64,000 bases of DNA from Chitinophaga solisilvae (GCF_009928525.1 NZ_JAABOK010000002.1:1-64000), one strand, 5' to 3'; shown: positions 19,504-28,615, counted from the first letter of the stretch. The notes: generated from the letters alone by a model not told the origin. A program made the numbers and translations.

Positions 19504-21026
19504 TACACTGCCATCTGGTGGCTGGTTTCACCTAATTCAAGGACTTCTCTGGTCCAGCTGCGGAGAGAGTCGCAGAGAGCCGGGTCGTTGAGGAGGGACT
19601 GGCCGTAGGATGGGATCATTTTTTTGAGTTTGATCTGCCATTCCTCGGTTTCCACGTAATCCTTAAAGCAGCGTTTCAGTAGGTTGAGCATGATGGAAAC
19701 AGCGGTGGAAGCGCCTGGGGAAGCGCCCAGCAGGGCGGCGATGGAGCCGTCTGCCGCACTCACCACTTCCGTACCGAATTCGAGGATACCGCCGTGTACG
19801 GGATCTTTTTTAATGACCTGTACGCGCTGGCCGGCGATTTCCAGCTGCCAGTCTTCCATTTTCGCTTCGGGGAAATATTCGCGCAGCGCCTCCAGCCTGT
19901 CTTCCGGCTTCTGGCGTACCTGTGCAATGAGGTATTTGGTCAGCGGAATATTATCAAGGCCGGCAGACACCATGGGGTGAATGTTGTTGACTTTGATAGA
20001 GAGTGGCAGGTCGAATATGGAGCCGTTTTTCAGGAATTTGGTAGAGAAGCCTGCATAGGGGCCAAAGAGCAGGGCTCTTTCGCCATCGATCATGCGGGTG
20101 TCCAGGTGTGGCACAGACATAGGAGGCGCGCCTACAGAGGCTTTGCCGTAGACCTTTGCCTGGTGTTGGGCGATGATGTCCGGGTTGGTGCAACGCAGCC
20201 ATTGTCCGCTTACAGGGAAGCCGCCGAAGCCTTTACCTTCCGGTATATCAGATTTTTCCAGCAGTGGCAGGGAGCCGCCGCCGGCGCCTATGAATACGAA
20301 GTTTGTTCTGATGGTTTGTTTTTCGCGGGTATCGCGGTTTTTTACTTTGATGAGCCAGCTGCCGTCGTCCTGTTTTTTGAGGTCGCGCACATCATGGTTG
20401 AAGTGCATGTTAACGCCGTCCAGGGATGCAAGATGATCGAAGAGTGCACGGGAGAGTGCGCCGAAGTTCACGTCGGTTCCCAGTTCCATGCGGGTGGCGG
20501 CTACTTTCTGAGAGGCGTCGCGGCCTTCCATAATCAGCGGCATCCAGTTTTGCAGCAGGGATTTGTCTTCAGAGTATTCCATCTTTTTGAAAAGATGGCA
20601 CTGTTGCAGGGCCTTGTAACGCTTTTTGAGATAATCCACATTCTCTTCTCCCCATACAAAACTCATATGCGGAATACTTTGAATGAAGGCGCCGGGATTG
20701 GAGATAATATGATTCTCCACCAGGTAAGCCCAGAATTGACGGGATACTTCGAATTGTTCTGCGATATTTACCGCCTTCTTAATATCTACTGAACCATCCG
20801 GCTTCTGCGGTGTGTAATTCAACTCGCAGAATGCGGAGTGGCCGGTGCCGGCATTGTTCCATGCGTCGGAACTCTCTGCTGCCGCCATATCCAGTCGCTC
20901 AAAAATTGTAATGGTCAGTTCGGGTTGCAGCTCTTTGAGCAGCGTTCCCAGTGTGGCGCTCATGATTCCCGCGCCTATTAAAACCACATCCGGACCTGTT
21001 TCAGACGTACTCTTGCTTCTAAACAT
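19503..21026 (-). CDS. mqo: Malate:quinone oxidoreductase
   Basis: 507 residues, the usual Mqo length. The N-terminus has the FAD-binding DVVLIGAGIMSATLG motif (~13-27), followed by ERLDMAAAESSDAWNNAGTGHSAFCELNYTP, which is characteristic of Mqo. The enzyme is a peripheral membrane flavoprotein that oxidises malate to oxaloacetate and reduces quinone, replacing or supporting malate dehydrogenase in the citric acid cycle. It is a single gene. TAACTTTG on the minus strand at 21049-21056, 23 nt before the start codon, fits the Bacteroidota -7 box. Confidence 0.95.
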   Translation of the reverse strand: MFRSKSTSETGPDVVLIGAGIMSATLGTLLKELQPELTITIFERLDMAAAESSDAWNNAGTGHSAFCELNYTPQKPDGSVDIKKAVNIAEQFEVSRQFWAYLVENHIISNPGAFIQSIPHMSFVWGEENVDYLKKRYKALQQCHLFKKMEYSEDKSLLQNWMPLIMEGRDASQKVAATRMELGTDVNFGALSRALFDHLASLDGVNMHFNHDVRDLKKQDDGSWLIKVKNRDTREKQTIRTNFVFIGAGGGSLPLLEKSDIPEGKGFGGFPVSGQWLRCTNPDIIAQHQAKVYGKASVGAPPMSVPHLDTRMIDGERALLFGPYAGFSTKFLKNGSIFDLPLSIKVNNIHPMVSAGLDNIPLTKYLIAQVRQKPEDRLEALREYFPEAKMEDWQLEIAGQRVQVIKKDPVHGGILEFGTEVVSAADGSIAALLGASPGASTAVSIMLNLLKRCFKDYVETEEWQIKLKKMIPSYGQSLLNDPALCDSLRSWTREVLELGETSHQMAV

Positions 21027-21048
21027 AACCCCATTTTTATTCGAGGTG

Positions 21049-21056
21049 CAAAGTTA
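21049..21056 (-). promoter_or_regulatory. -7 promoter box of mqo
   Basis: TAACTTTG read on the minus strand matches TAnnTTTG and lies 22 nt upstream of the mqo ATG. No clear -33 TTTG is seen at the expected distance. Confidence 0.5.
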
Positions 21057-21450
21057 CAATCAAAAAATTTTGCAGGGGTAATAAAATGCATCTTTCAGAC
21101 TAATATTAACAATCTGATTACAATTCTTTCTGAATAAATTGAAAGTTGAAGAAGTGATATTCAATTTCTTCTCCCGTAAAATAAAATTGAAAACAGTGGA
21201 AACCTTTGATAGAACAGCGTTTGAATAAATTTGTATAACTGATTTTTAAATATGTGCAGCAGACAGAAAAGAAGATCATAGTTATAATGGTATATTATTG
21301 TGAACTGATATTTTTTTAATCCGCTTATCTTGTAGCGGCAACAACTGTTGCCTGCCTGCCTTCCAAAGGCATTCATATATTTTATTTATATTTGACACTT
21401 CTTTTTCCGCAGCATGGGAAAGCCTTCCGGACGAACTTTATAGATATAGT
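21057..21450. other. Divergent intergenic region between mqo and the Fuc4NAc cassette
   Basis: About 390 AT-rich nt without a credible gene. TATATTTG at 21387-21394 matches the -7 consensus and would give the rightward WecF-like gene a leader of roughly 50 nt. No repeat or RNA gene is recognised. Confidence 0.45.
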
Positions 21451-22629
21451 ATGAATTACCATTTAATGGTAGACGACAAGTTTATCAACGATTTTATTAG
21501 CGATGCAGAGAAAGCCGCACCTGGAAATAATATCTATATTATTGACGGGCTGCAGGAAAATGCCAGGCATGTGAAGAACCCGCTGGCAGTATTTGCGCCT
21601 TATCACACCTCCGCCTTCCGGGAGCTGACGAAAAATATGACCGGCAGCGATAAGGTATTTATTCACTGGACCTCGGAAAGCGCGATCAGCTTTGTACTTT
21701 CCCTGCCGGCGGAGATTATTGTCAGCATGTTTTTCTGGGGCGGCGACATTGTGGAAATACCGTTCACCCGCTTTAAGCAGGTTGTATACGGCCCGAAGAG
21801 CCTGCAGTATTTTGAAAAGTATGAAGAGCGGGCTATGGTGGAATGGAACCTGCTGAAGCCGGTACGGACCTATAAAACATTCCGTAACCGTTACATCCGT
21901 TACCCGAAAGAACAGCGTAAGATTGCAAAGCGCCGGGAACGTTTTTTCAAAAGACTCAATTATTTCTTCAACTGGAGCGAGATAGATTTTGAGTGGATCA
22001 GAAAACATTTTCAGACAGATGCCGCCTTCGGCTTCTTCTTTTATAACTTCAACCCGAAGCCTGAGCCGGATACCTTCCGCAGTGGCGGCGCACAGGGTTC
22101 CTCGGGTATTACCACCATTCTGCTGGGTAATTCCGATACCGCCTCCAACAATCACCAGGAAGCGCTGGAGGTGCTGGCAAAGTTCCGTCACGAGCCGATA
22201 AAGCTGATTATCCCGCTGAACTACGGCGACAGGCGTTATGGCGATATGATAGAACAGCAGGCCATCTCCATCTTCGGGAAAGATAAAGTGCAGGCCATCC
22301 GCGGCTTCATGAACCGGGAAGACTATTACCGGCAGCTCGATGAAGTGGATATTGCCTTTATGTTCCACTACCGCACACAGGCCGCCGGTAATACGCTGGC
22401 GCTGCTCTACCGCGGAAAGAAAGTATTCCTGCATCACAACAGTACTGTATATCAGTTTCTGAAAGAAAAACAGATACATGTCTGGGATGCCGCCACAGCA
22501 GCCGATATGAGCTTCGAAGAGTTCAGCCGGCCTATACAGTCGGCGGCAGCAGCAGAGAATGTATCCCGCACTGACGCTATCTTTGACATCAGCAGGAAGA
22601 TGCAGGTGTTACAGGAGATATTGTCATAA
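21451..22629 (+). CDS. WecF-like TDP-Fuc4NAc:lipid II N-acetylfucosaminyltransferase (GT56)
   Basis: 392 residues without a signal peptide, resembling the GT56 family. Supporting motifs are FIHWTSESAISF (~70-81), IVSMFFWGGDIVEIPF (~91-106) and the C-terminal HYRTQAAGNTLALLYRGKKVFL segment. Family members transfer 4-acetamido-4,6-dideoxygalactose from the dTDP sugar to an undecaprenyl-linked acceptor at the inner face of the membrane. The next two genes make the donor (acetyltransferase and aminotransferase), which strongly supports the call. In Escherichia coli these steps build enterobacterial common antigen; the final polymer here is unknown. Confidence 0.8.
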   Translation: MNYHLMVDDKFINDFISDAEKAAPGNNIYIIDGLQENARHVKNPLAVFAPYHTSAFRELTKNMTGSDKVFIHWTSESAISFVLSLPAEIIVSMFFWGGDIVEIPFTRFKQVVYGPKSLQYFEKYEERAMVEWNLLKPVRTYKTFRNRYIRYPKEQRKIAKRRERFFKRLNYFFNWSEIDFEWIRKHFQTDAAFGFFFYNFNPKPEPDTFRSGGAQGSSGITTILLGNSDTASNNHQEALEVLAKFRHEPIKLIIPLNYGDRRYGDMIEQQAISIFGKDKVQAIRGFMNREDYYRQLDEVDIAFMFHYRTQAAGNTLALLYRGKKVFLHHNSTVYQFLKEKQIHVWDAATAADMSFEEFSRPIQSAAAAENVSRTDAIFDISRKMQVLQEILS

Positions 22630-22640
22630 AAGCAGTTGTC

Positions 22641-23357
22641 ATGGAAGAACCATTTGAATTATTACCATGGGACAGTGATTTCCTCGGATACGAAGTATAC
22701 CGTATCAACCGGCAGCTGCCTGGCGAAGAAGCGCTGGCTGCAATGCTGGCGGAAATGCCGGCAACTGCGCAACTGATTTATTATCCCTCCCGGTATCCCG
22801 TAGCGGTAACAACTCCGTCGCTGCAACGTTTCCGGGGTTTTGAAGCAGATATCAAAACAACCTATGTAAAGCATGCGCTTCGGCAAGGCGCTATGCCGGC
22901 AAATATTATCTCCTATACCGCGGATGCACCCAATGAACAGCTGCTGCAGCTGGCCATCCAGAGTGGCGTGTGGTCGCGTTTTAGCAGGGACCCGCGCATC
23001 GGGCCTGACAGGTTCGAAGCACTCTATACCATCTGGATGCGCAATTCCGTGAACCGTACCATTGCCCGCGATGTGCTGATATATGAAACGGGCGGGGAGA
23101 TAGCAGGCGTAGTAACAGTAGGAGAGAAGCGCCAACGGGCAGACATCGGCCTGCTGGCAGTAGCGGAAAACCACCGCGGAAAAGGCATAGGACGCACTCT
23201 CATGGCCGCCGCCGAACAATGGGCCATCGCGCAGGGCCATACTTCCCTGCAGGTGGTGACACAGGGCCTGAATAAGCCGGCATGTATGCTCTATGAGAAA
23301 AGCGGCTGCACCGTGGAAGAAGCGCTGTACTTTTACCATTTCTGGCCGCAGGCCTGA
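22641..23357 (+). CDS. WecD-like dTDP-fucosamine N-acetyltransferase (GNAT)
   Basis: 238 residues. The C-terminal half (~130-235) is a GNAT domain with the acetyl-CoA loop ENHRGKGIGRTLM and the end NKPACMLYEKSGC. The N-terminal half (LPWDSDFLGYEVYRI) resembles WecD/RffC and related sugar acetyltransferases. It would acetylate the 4-amino group of dTDP-Fuc4N. The gene starts 11 nt after the WecF-like gene and ends 27 nt before the aminotransferase, indicating one transcript. Confidence 0.78.
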   Translation: MEEPFELLPWDSDFLGYEVYRINRQLPGEEALAAMLAEMPATAQLIYYPSRYPVAVTTPSLQRFRGFEADIKTTYVKHALRQGAMPANIISYTADAPNEQLLQLAIQSGVWSRFSRDPRIGPDRFEALYTIWMRNSVNRTIARDVLIYETGGEIAGVVTVGEKRQRADIGLLAVAENHRGKGIGRTLMAAAEQWAIAQGHTSLQVVTQGLNKPACMLYEKSGCTVEEALYFYHFWPQA

Positions 23358-23384
23358 ACAAACAATTTTAATAAGCCATATATC

Positions 23385-24509
23385 ATGATACCATTCAATA
23401 AGCCATACCTCACCGGTAAAGAAGCGCACTACATGTACCAGGCAGCATTGTCCGGCAAACTGTCCGGCAACGGGATTTTTACCAAAAAATGCCAGGCAGC
23501 GCTGGAAGCAAAATATGGCTTTAAGAAAACCCTGCTGACCACCAGCTGCACCGATGCGCTGGAAATGGCCGCCATACTGATTGATACAAAGCCGGGAGAT
23601 GAAATCATCATTCCCTCCTACACCTTTGTGTCCACCGCCAACCCTTTTATATTAAGAGGCGCCACCGTCGTATTTGCCGACAGCGGCGTCAGCAATCCCA
23701 ATATAGATACCGCATTGCTGGAATCGCTTATCACCCCGCGTACAAAAGCCATCGTACCGGTACACTATGCCGGTATTGCCTGCGATATGGAAAAAATTAT
23801 GCAGCTGGCAGACAAACACGGACTATTTGTGATTGAAGATGCAGCACAGGCCATCGATTCCTCTTTCAACGGCCGCCCGCTGGGAAGTATAGGGCATCTC
23901 GCAGCTTTCTCCTTCCATGAAACAAAAAACATCATCGCCGGCGAAGGCGGTATGCTCGCCATCAACGATGACCGCTTTGTGGAAAGAGCAGAAATCATCT
24001 GGGAGAAAGGTACCAACCGCTCCGCCTTCTTCCGTGGTGAAATAGATAAATACGGCTGGGTAGACATCGGCTCTTCCTTCCTGCCTTCCGAAGTAATCGC
24101 TGCCTTCCTCTATGCACAGATTGAAAATATCGCTGATATCCAGCAGCAGCGGAAGCACCTGTGGGAGATATACCTCCGCGAACTGAACAGCCTGAAAGAC
24201 CGTATCACGCTGCCTTTTATACCGGAGTACGCCACCAACAACGCACACATGTTCTATATCGTGTGTCAGGACATCGCAGTAAGACAAGCCCTGATCGCCT
24301 GGCTGAAAGAACGCGATGTATACGCCGTTTTCCACTACCTCTCCCTGCATAAATCACCTTTCTATCACGATAAACATGACGGAAGAAACCTGCCGCAATC
24401 CGACTATTATTCAGACCGGCTGGTAAGGCTGCCGCTGTTTTACGAACTTACGGAGGAACAGGTTTTGCATATAACGGGAAGCATTAGGGAATTCTTTGAG
24501 AAGAATTAA
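23385..24509 (+). CDS. WecE/RffA-like dTDP-4-amino-4,6-dideoxygalactose transaminase
   Basis: 374 residues, a fold-type I PLP aminotransferase of the DegT/DnrJ/EryC1 group. Seen: MIPFNKPYLTGKE at the start, PSYTFVSTANPF (~77-88), VIEDAAQA with Asp152, and SFHETKNI with Lys181 as the PLP-binding lysine. The N-terminus and the FHETKN motif match WecE best. It converts dTDP-4-keto-6-deoxyglucose to dTDP-Fuc4N using glutamate. No rmlA or rmlB gene for the precursor lies in the window. The stop codon overlaps the first base pairs of a long inverted repeat. Confidence 0.88.
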   Translation: MIPFNKPYLTGKEAHYMYQAALSGKLSGNGIFTKKCQAALEAKYGFKKTLLTTSCTDALEMAAILIDTKPGDEIIIPSYTFVSTANPFILRGATVVFADSGVSNPNIDTALLESLITPRTKAIVPVHYAGIACDMEKIMQLADKHGLFVIEDAAQAIDSSFNGRPLGSIGHLAAFSFHETKNIIAGEGGMLAINDDRFVERAEIIWEKGTNRSAFFRGEIDKYGWVDIGSSFLPSEVIAAFLYAQIENIADIQQQRKHLWEIYLRELNSLKDRITLPFIPEYATNNAHMFYIVCQDIAVRQALIAWLKERDVYAVFHYLSLHKSPFYHDKHDGRNLPQSDYYSDRLVRLPLFYELTEEQVLHITGSIREFFEKN

Positions 24510-24628
24510 TTACGAATTACGAATTGCGAATTACGAATGTGGAGCGAAGATTTAAGCGGATAAAGAATTTACTTCTTTGCTTAAATCTTCGCTTCACATT
24601 CGTAATTCGTAATTCGCAATTCGTAATT
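24508..24628. repeat. Long inverted repeat, heptamer family, copy 3
   Basis: Left arm 24508-24557 and right arm 24579-24628 around a 21-nt loop, with one G/A mismatch in the GAAG-rich part and one heptamer out of register. It begins inside the stop codon of the aminotransferase gene. Confidence 0.88.
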
Positions 24629-24644
24629 TTAAAGAAAAACAATT

Positions 24645-25478
24645 ATGAACCGGCGTAACTTCCTCAGCGGCGTTTCTGCTGCTATTGTTATTTCAGCTTG
24701 TGGCAGGATCGCAAAAGCGGCTACTGCGGAGCATTTTGGTGGTAAGACCATTTTCCGTTTTGCTATCGGATCTGACTGGCATTACGGAGAACCGGGCACA
24801 TCGTATGAGCAATATTATGCGGATCTGGAAAAAGCGTTTCAGGCATATGATAAAGTGTATCCCTGTTCCTTTTTTGTGCTGAACGGAGATGTGATTCATA
24901 ATGATCCGCAACTGCTGACGCCTGCCGCAGCGATGTTCAGGAAACTGCATCCGCGGGTGTTTACTACCAGGGGGAACCATGATATGGTTACACCGGAGGC
25001 ATGGCAGCAGGCATGGGGATTTCCGCTGAACCATGATGTGATGATAGATAACCAGGTAATACTGCTGGGAGATACGGCTACGCAGACAGGGAAGTATGTG
25101 AGTCCGGATGTGCCGTGGTTTACAGAGAAGCTGGAACAATATAAAGATGCGGCCAACATTTTCATCTTTGTGCATATTACACCGGTGAAATGGACGAAGC
25201 ATGGCATCGATGCGCCGGAGTTTCAGGCGCTCATAAAAAAGTATCCGAATGTGAGAGCCGTTTTCAACGGACATGACCATGATGAAGATGGCGTGAAGAT
25301 ACTGGATCAGAAAATTCCTTTCCTGTTTGACAGCCATGTTGGCGGCAGCTGGGGTACACCCTATCATGGCTTTCGCGTAGTAGAGCTGAAAGCCGATGGT
25401 ACTATGCTTTCTTTTGTCATGAATCCATATACCAAACAGGGTGAGCAAACCTTTGCCCGTAGGGCAGCTCATAAATAA
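24645..25478 (+). CDS. Exported calcineurin-like metallophosphoesterase
   Basis: 277 residues. The N-terminus NRRNFLSGVSAAIVISAC combines a twin-arginine motif with a possible lipobox at Cys19, so Tat export and lipidation are likely. Metallophosphatase motifs follow in order: SDWHYGEPG, LNGDVIHND, TRGNHDM, VHITP and NGHDHDEDG. They form the two-metal site. The substrate is unknown; relatives cleave phosphomonoesters or diesters in the periplasm. A SUKH gene starts 32 nt downstream on the same strand. Confidence 0.85.
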   Translation: MNRRNFLSGVSAAIVISACGRIAKAATAEHFGGKTIFRFAIGSDWHYGEPGTSYEQYYADLEKAFQAYDKVYPCSFFVLNGDVIHNDPQLLTPAAAMFRKLHPRVFTTRGNHDMVTPEAWQQAWGFPLNHDVMIDNQVILLGDTATQTGKYVSPDVPWFTEKLEQYKDAANIFIFVHITPVKWTKHGIDAPEFQALIKKYPNVRAVFNGHDHDEDGVKILDQKIPFLFDSHVGGSWGTPYHGFRVVELKADGTMLSFVMNPYTKQGEQTFARRAAHK

Positions 25479-25510
25479 AGGGTATCTTGCTGCAAGAAAA
25501 GATTTAACCG

Positions 25511-26149
25511 ATGACTACACTAGAAGCCATTGAACAGGATTATAACTTTACCTATCCCGCGCTGTACAAGCAACTCTCGGAAGACGGGATGCTCTCCTGG
25601 GGAGAACTTAGCCCGGACTGGATCAGGGACGTATATCCCGGCCTGAAAGCCACTCCCCGTTTCCTGATGTTTGCGGCGGATTTTGAGATTATGGATGAAG
25701 CAGACATCTCCGCCGAGATGGAAGACGGGCTGCCCAATGCAGATAAAAAACACCGCTTCGTTCCCTTTGGCTACACCGGCGCGGGCGACTGGTACGCGTT
25801 CTACTATAACCTGCAACAGGGCGACGATGTACCCGTTGCACTGGTATACCACGATTCCAATGAAGCGACCATCATCGCAAAGAACCTGCAGGACTTCATC
25901 TTCTCCCAGCTGCTGGAAGCCATCACCAACCCTGATCCTCAATACCGCGGCCTCATCGCCGACGGAGATATAAAAGTAAACAGCTACCACTTCCTGCGTA
26001 CCCACGCCCCCTACCTCTCGCCACAACAGCAACAGGTAGTGGCCACCGCCTACCAGAAAGGCGTACTTACCGGACAGGAATTACATGGTATCCTCGAAGC
26101 AAACATCAACTTTGAATGGCTGGATAATAGTTTTCCATACCAATTGTAG
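25511..26149 (+). CDS. SMI1/KNR4 (SUKH) domain protein
   Basis: 212 residues, acidic, no signal peptide. IEQDYNFTYPALYKQL near the start and the later VPFGYTGAGDWYAFYYN (~83-99) are typical of the SUKH fold. The remaining ~90 residues are helical and unassigned. SUKH proteins often act as immunity proteins to contact toxins, but no toxin gene is adjacent here, so an immunity role cannot be claimed. Confidence 0.75.
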   Translation: MTTLEAIEQDYNFTYPALYKQLSEDGMLSWGELSPDWIRDVYPGLKATPRFLMFAADFEIMDEADISAEMEDGLPNADKKHRFVPFGYTGAGDWYAFYYNLQQGDDVPVALVYHDSNEATIIAKNLQDFIFSQLLEAITNPDPQYRGLIADGDIKVNSYHFLRTHAPYLSPQQQQVVATAYQKGVLTGQELHGILEANINFEWLDNSFPYQL

Positions 26150-26158
26150 TTGGAAACA

Positions 26159-26309
26159 ATTACGAATTACGAATTGCGAATTACGAATGTAGAAGCGAAG
26201 ATTAAAACGAAGATTTAAGGTGATGTTTAATAGTTATCACCTTAAATCTTCGTTTTAATCTTCGCTTCTACATTCGTAATTCGCAATTCGCAATTCGCAA
26301 TTCGTAATT
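26159..26309. repeat. Long inverted repeat, heptamer family, copy 4
   Basis: Arms 26159-26224 and 26236-26309 around an 11-nt loop. The inner ~50 bp pair perfectly; the right arm carries three AATTGCG-type units where the left has one. It lies between the convergent SUKH and AHSA1 genes. Confidence 0.9.
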
Positions 26310-26321
26310 ATTTTATCTCCT

Positions 26322-26705
26322 TTATTCCTTGTAGAAATCAATCAGCGCCCCAAAATACTCCTCTACCCATCCTGCCGTTATATCTTCATATGCTTCATCC
26401 GGGATGTTGGTATGACGGAGTTCGGCGTCGGTACCTTTTTTGCCGGGATGCAGGATGATGGTAACGATGGATGGAGCTTCCTCATCTTCACCAAAATACC
26501 ATTGCTGCACTATTTTCCTGCCTTCTTCAAATTCCAGGTTCTTGCCTACGATGCTGTCTTCCCAGAGGGAGAATTCAGTGCCGGGTTCGGTAGACATTTC
26601 CGCGCGCTCTCCTGTCCACAGCTGAATGGTGGCTGGGTTCGTGAGTGCGGCAAATACCTCTTCCGGCGGCGCCGGTACGCTGAAGTGCTTTTTAAAATCT
26701 TTCAT
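26322..26705 (-). CDS. SRPBCC/AHSA1-like protein
   Basis: 127 residues with the Bet v 1-like pattern of activator of Hsp90 ATPase homologues: FSVPAPPEEVFAALTNPATIQLWTG at the start, GKNLEFEEGRKIVQQWYF in the middle and a long C-terminal helix (WVEEYFGALIDFYKE). Such proteins bind small hydrophobic ligands or chaperones; the actual ligand is unknown. It is divergent from a flavin monooxygenase gene, and a 24-bp near-perfect palindrome lies between them. Confidence 0.82.
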   Translation of the reverse strand: MKDFKKHFSVPAPPEEVFAALTNPATIQLWTGERAEMSTEPGTEFSLWEDSIVGKNLEFEEGRKIVQQWYFGEDEEAPSIVTIILHPGKKGTDAELRHTNIPDEAYEDITAGWVEEYFGALIDFYKE

Positions 26706-26764
26706 ATTTGCTGGTTCTCCCCCAAAGCTAGTAAAATGCCGTCTTCCTGAAAACTTTAAAAAAT

Positions 26765-26788
26765 AAATTAGGTCAAATGTCCTAATTT
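26765..26788. promoter_or_regulatory. 24-bp palindrome, operator candidate
   Basis: AAATTAGG at 26765-26772 and its complement CCTAATTT at 26781-26788 flank a nearly symmetric TCAAATGT centre; only the central AA and one flanking T/T pair break the symmetry. It lies just upstream of the -7 box TATCTTTG at 26801 and in the divergent AHSA1/monooxygenase promoter region. The regulator is not identifiable in the window. Confidence 0.55.
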
Positions 26789-26800
26789 GAAAAAAGCAGC

Positions 26801-26808
26801 TATCTTTG
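26801..26808 (+). promoter_or_regulatory. -7 promoter box of the flavin monooxygenase gene
   Basis: TATCTTTG matches TAnnTTTG exactly and lies 21 nt before the ATG at 26830. Its final TTG is also a possible in-frame start codon, which is why the ATG is preferred. Confidence 0.6.
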
Positions 26809-26829
26809 TCAGATAAAAATGAACCCGCA

Positions 26830-27975
26830 ATGAAAGCTGTTATTATCGGCGCCGGTATTGGCGGATTGACTACTGCACTGGCTTTAGCGCATTATGGAAT
26901 AGACTATGAAATATTTGACGCAGCACCTGCGAATCTGCCGGTGGGCGCCGGTATGCTGATGGGCGCCAACGCCATGAATGTCCTGGAGAAACTGGATATG
27001 GCGGCCCCGCTACGGCAGCGCGCCGTTTTCCCGGAGAGCATCTACATAAAAGATTACCAGGGAGAAATATTACAACACATCAGTAATACGGAGGTGCGTG
27101 ACCGTTATGGCAACGGGAGCTACGCCGTACACCGTGCCGCTGTGCAGGATGAACTGATTAAAGGGCTGAAGAAGCCTGTGCAGTGGGGGAAAAAACTGGC
27201 AGCCATTGAGGAGCATGAAAATGGCGTCACTGCCCGTTTTGAAGACGGCAGCAGCGCTGCCGGGGACCTGCTGATCGGGGTAGACGGCATCCGCTCTCTG
27301 GTACGCGAAAAATATATTGCACCTGCACAATACCGTTACTCCGGACAGATCTGCTGGCGCGCCATCGTTCCTATGACTTTACCGCCGGAAGAAATTAATA
27401 CCACCGCAGAAGTATGGGGGCCGGGAAATGGACTACGGGCATCTTTTGTGCAGGTAGATCCGCAGCAGGTGTATTTCTGGTATACTAAGAAACTGCCGGC
27501 AGGCACGCCGTTCGAACCGCAGGAAGCACTGGATATGATCCGCAGGGATTTGTTGCCGTTCAAAGGATACATGCAGACAGTTGTGTGTCATATTCCCGTG
27601 GAAAAGCTGATCCGCAGCGACCTGTATGATATTGCACCTGTTCACACCTGGTACAGGGGCCGTATTGTGTTGCTGGGAGATGCTGCACATGCCACCACGC
27701 CTAACCTGGGACAGGGCGCCAGTCAGGCTGTGGAAGATGCCTGGGTACTCGCTGGTTGTCTTGCGACAGAAAGCAGTATTACCACGGCTTTTCAGGCATA
27801 CCAGGATAAGCGTATCGCCAGGGCGCATAAAATTGTGAACACCTCCTGGAGTCTGGCGATGCTGACCAACCGGAAGGGACGCTTTATTACCTGGCTGCGC
27901 AACCGGCTGCTGAAAAGCGTTCCACGACGTATTGCCGATAAACAGATCGCTTTTTTGTTTGGCATCAGGTGGTAA
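26830..27975 (+). CDS. FAD-dependent monooxygenase (PHBH/TetX fold)
   Basis: 381 residues from the ATG at 26830. A TTG 24 nt upstream is in frame but lies inside the promoter box. The N-terminus MKAVIIGAGIGGLTTALAL is the dinucleotide-binding fold, DLLIGVDGIRSLVR (about 144-157) is the group A monooxygenase DG motif, and GDAAHATTPNLGQGA contacts the flavin. Such enzymes hydroxylate aromatic or polyketide-like substrates with NAD(P)H, and some inactivate antibiotics; the substrate here is not predictable. Confidence 0.85.
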   Translation: MKAVIIGAGIGGLTTALALAHYGIDYEIFDAAPANLPVGAGMLMGANAMNVLEKLDMAAPLRQRAVFPESIYIKDYQGEILQHISNTEVRDRYGNGSYAVHRAAVQDELIKGLKKPVQWGKKLAAIEEHENGVTARFEDGSSAAGDLLIGVDGIRSLVREKYIAPAQYRYSGQICWRAIVPMTLPPEEINTTAEVWGPGNGLRASFVQVDPQQVYFWYTKKLPAGTPFEPQEALDMIRRDLLPFKGYMQTVVCHIPVEKLIRSDLYDIAPVHTWYRGRIVLLGDAAHATTPNLGQGASQAVEDAWVLAGCLATESSITTAFQAYQDKRIARAHKIVNTSWSLAMLTNRKGRFITWLRNRLLKSVPRRIADKQIAFLFGIRW

Positions 27976-28006
27976 ATGTGTAATTTTAAGCTGCAAAAAA
28001 AGCGTC

Positions 28007-28576
28007 ATGTCTAACGATATTAAACCTACCTTTTTTGAAAAAGCCGCAGATTTCCGCAAATGGCTGGATAAAAACCACAGTAAAGCAGCAGAGCTGATAG
28101 TAGGATTTTATAAAACCAGCAGCGGCAGAAAAAGCATGACATGGTCTGAATCCGTAGATCAGGCACTTTGCTACGGATGGATAGACGCCGTACGGAAATC
28201 CATCGATGAGGAAAGTTACTATATCCGTTTTTGTCCGCGTAAACCCAACAGCATCTGGAGCGCCATCAACCTGAAGAAGGTGGAAGACCTGACAGCTCAG
28301 GGGCTAATGATGCCTGCTGGTCTGGCAGTATTCCGGCAGCGGAATGAATCACGCACCAACATCTATTCTCACGAGAATGAAGCCCGCTCTCTTTCTCCTG
28401 CTTACGAGCAAAAATTCAGGGCCAGCAAAAAAGCATGGGAATTTTTTGAAAGCCAGGCGCCCTCTTACATAAAGGTGAGCATACACTGGGTGATGAGCGC
28501 GAAACAGGCTGCCACACAGGAATCCCGGCTGGATAAGCTGATTGCAGAAAGTGCTGCCGGCAAGCGGATGCGATAA
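28007..28576 (+). CDS. YdeI/OmpD-associated family protein
   Basis: 189 residues from the ATG at 28007. An upstream in-frame ATG lies within the end of the previous gene and would add an unrelated extension. FRKWLDKNHSKAAELIVGFYK, ESVDQALCYGWIDAVRKSIDEESYYIRFCPRK and WSAINLKKVEDL are typical of this family. It is annotated with bacteriocin protection in some species, but the biochemical activity is unknown. It follows the monooxygenase gene by 31 nt and may be co-transcribed. Confidence 0.82.
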   Translation: MSNDIKPTFFEKAADFRKWLDKNHSKAAELIVGFYKTSSGRKSMTWSESVDQALCYGWIDAVRKSIDEESYYIRFCPRKPNSIWSAINLKKVEDLTAQGLMMPAGLAVFRQRNESRTNIYSHENEARSLSPAYEQKFRASKKAWEFFESQAPSYIKVSIHWVMSAKQAATQESRLDKLIAESAAGKRMR

Positions 28577-28615
28577 GTTTTGTTAATAATAAATCAAATA
28601 TTCCTGTGCCGGTAC

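Noticed and set aside
25511-26149. SUKH protein as immunity gene of a polymorphic toxin
   Set aside because: No toxin-like gene, RHS, LXG or effector domain adjoins it.
26806-26829. Upstream TTG start of the flavin monooxygenase
   Set aside because: The TTG is part of the promoter box TATCTTTG; the ATG at 26830 fits the FAD-binding N-terminus.
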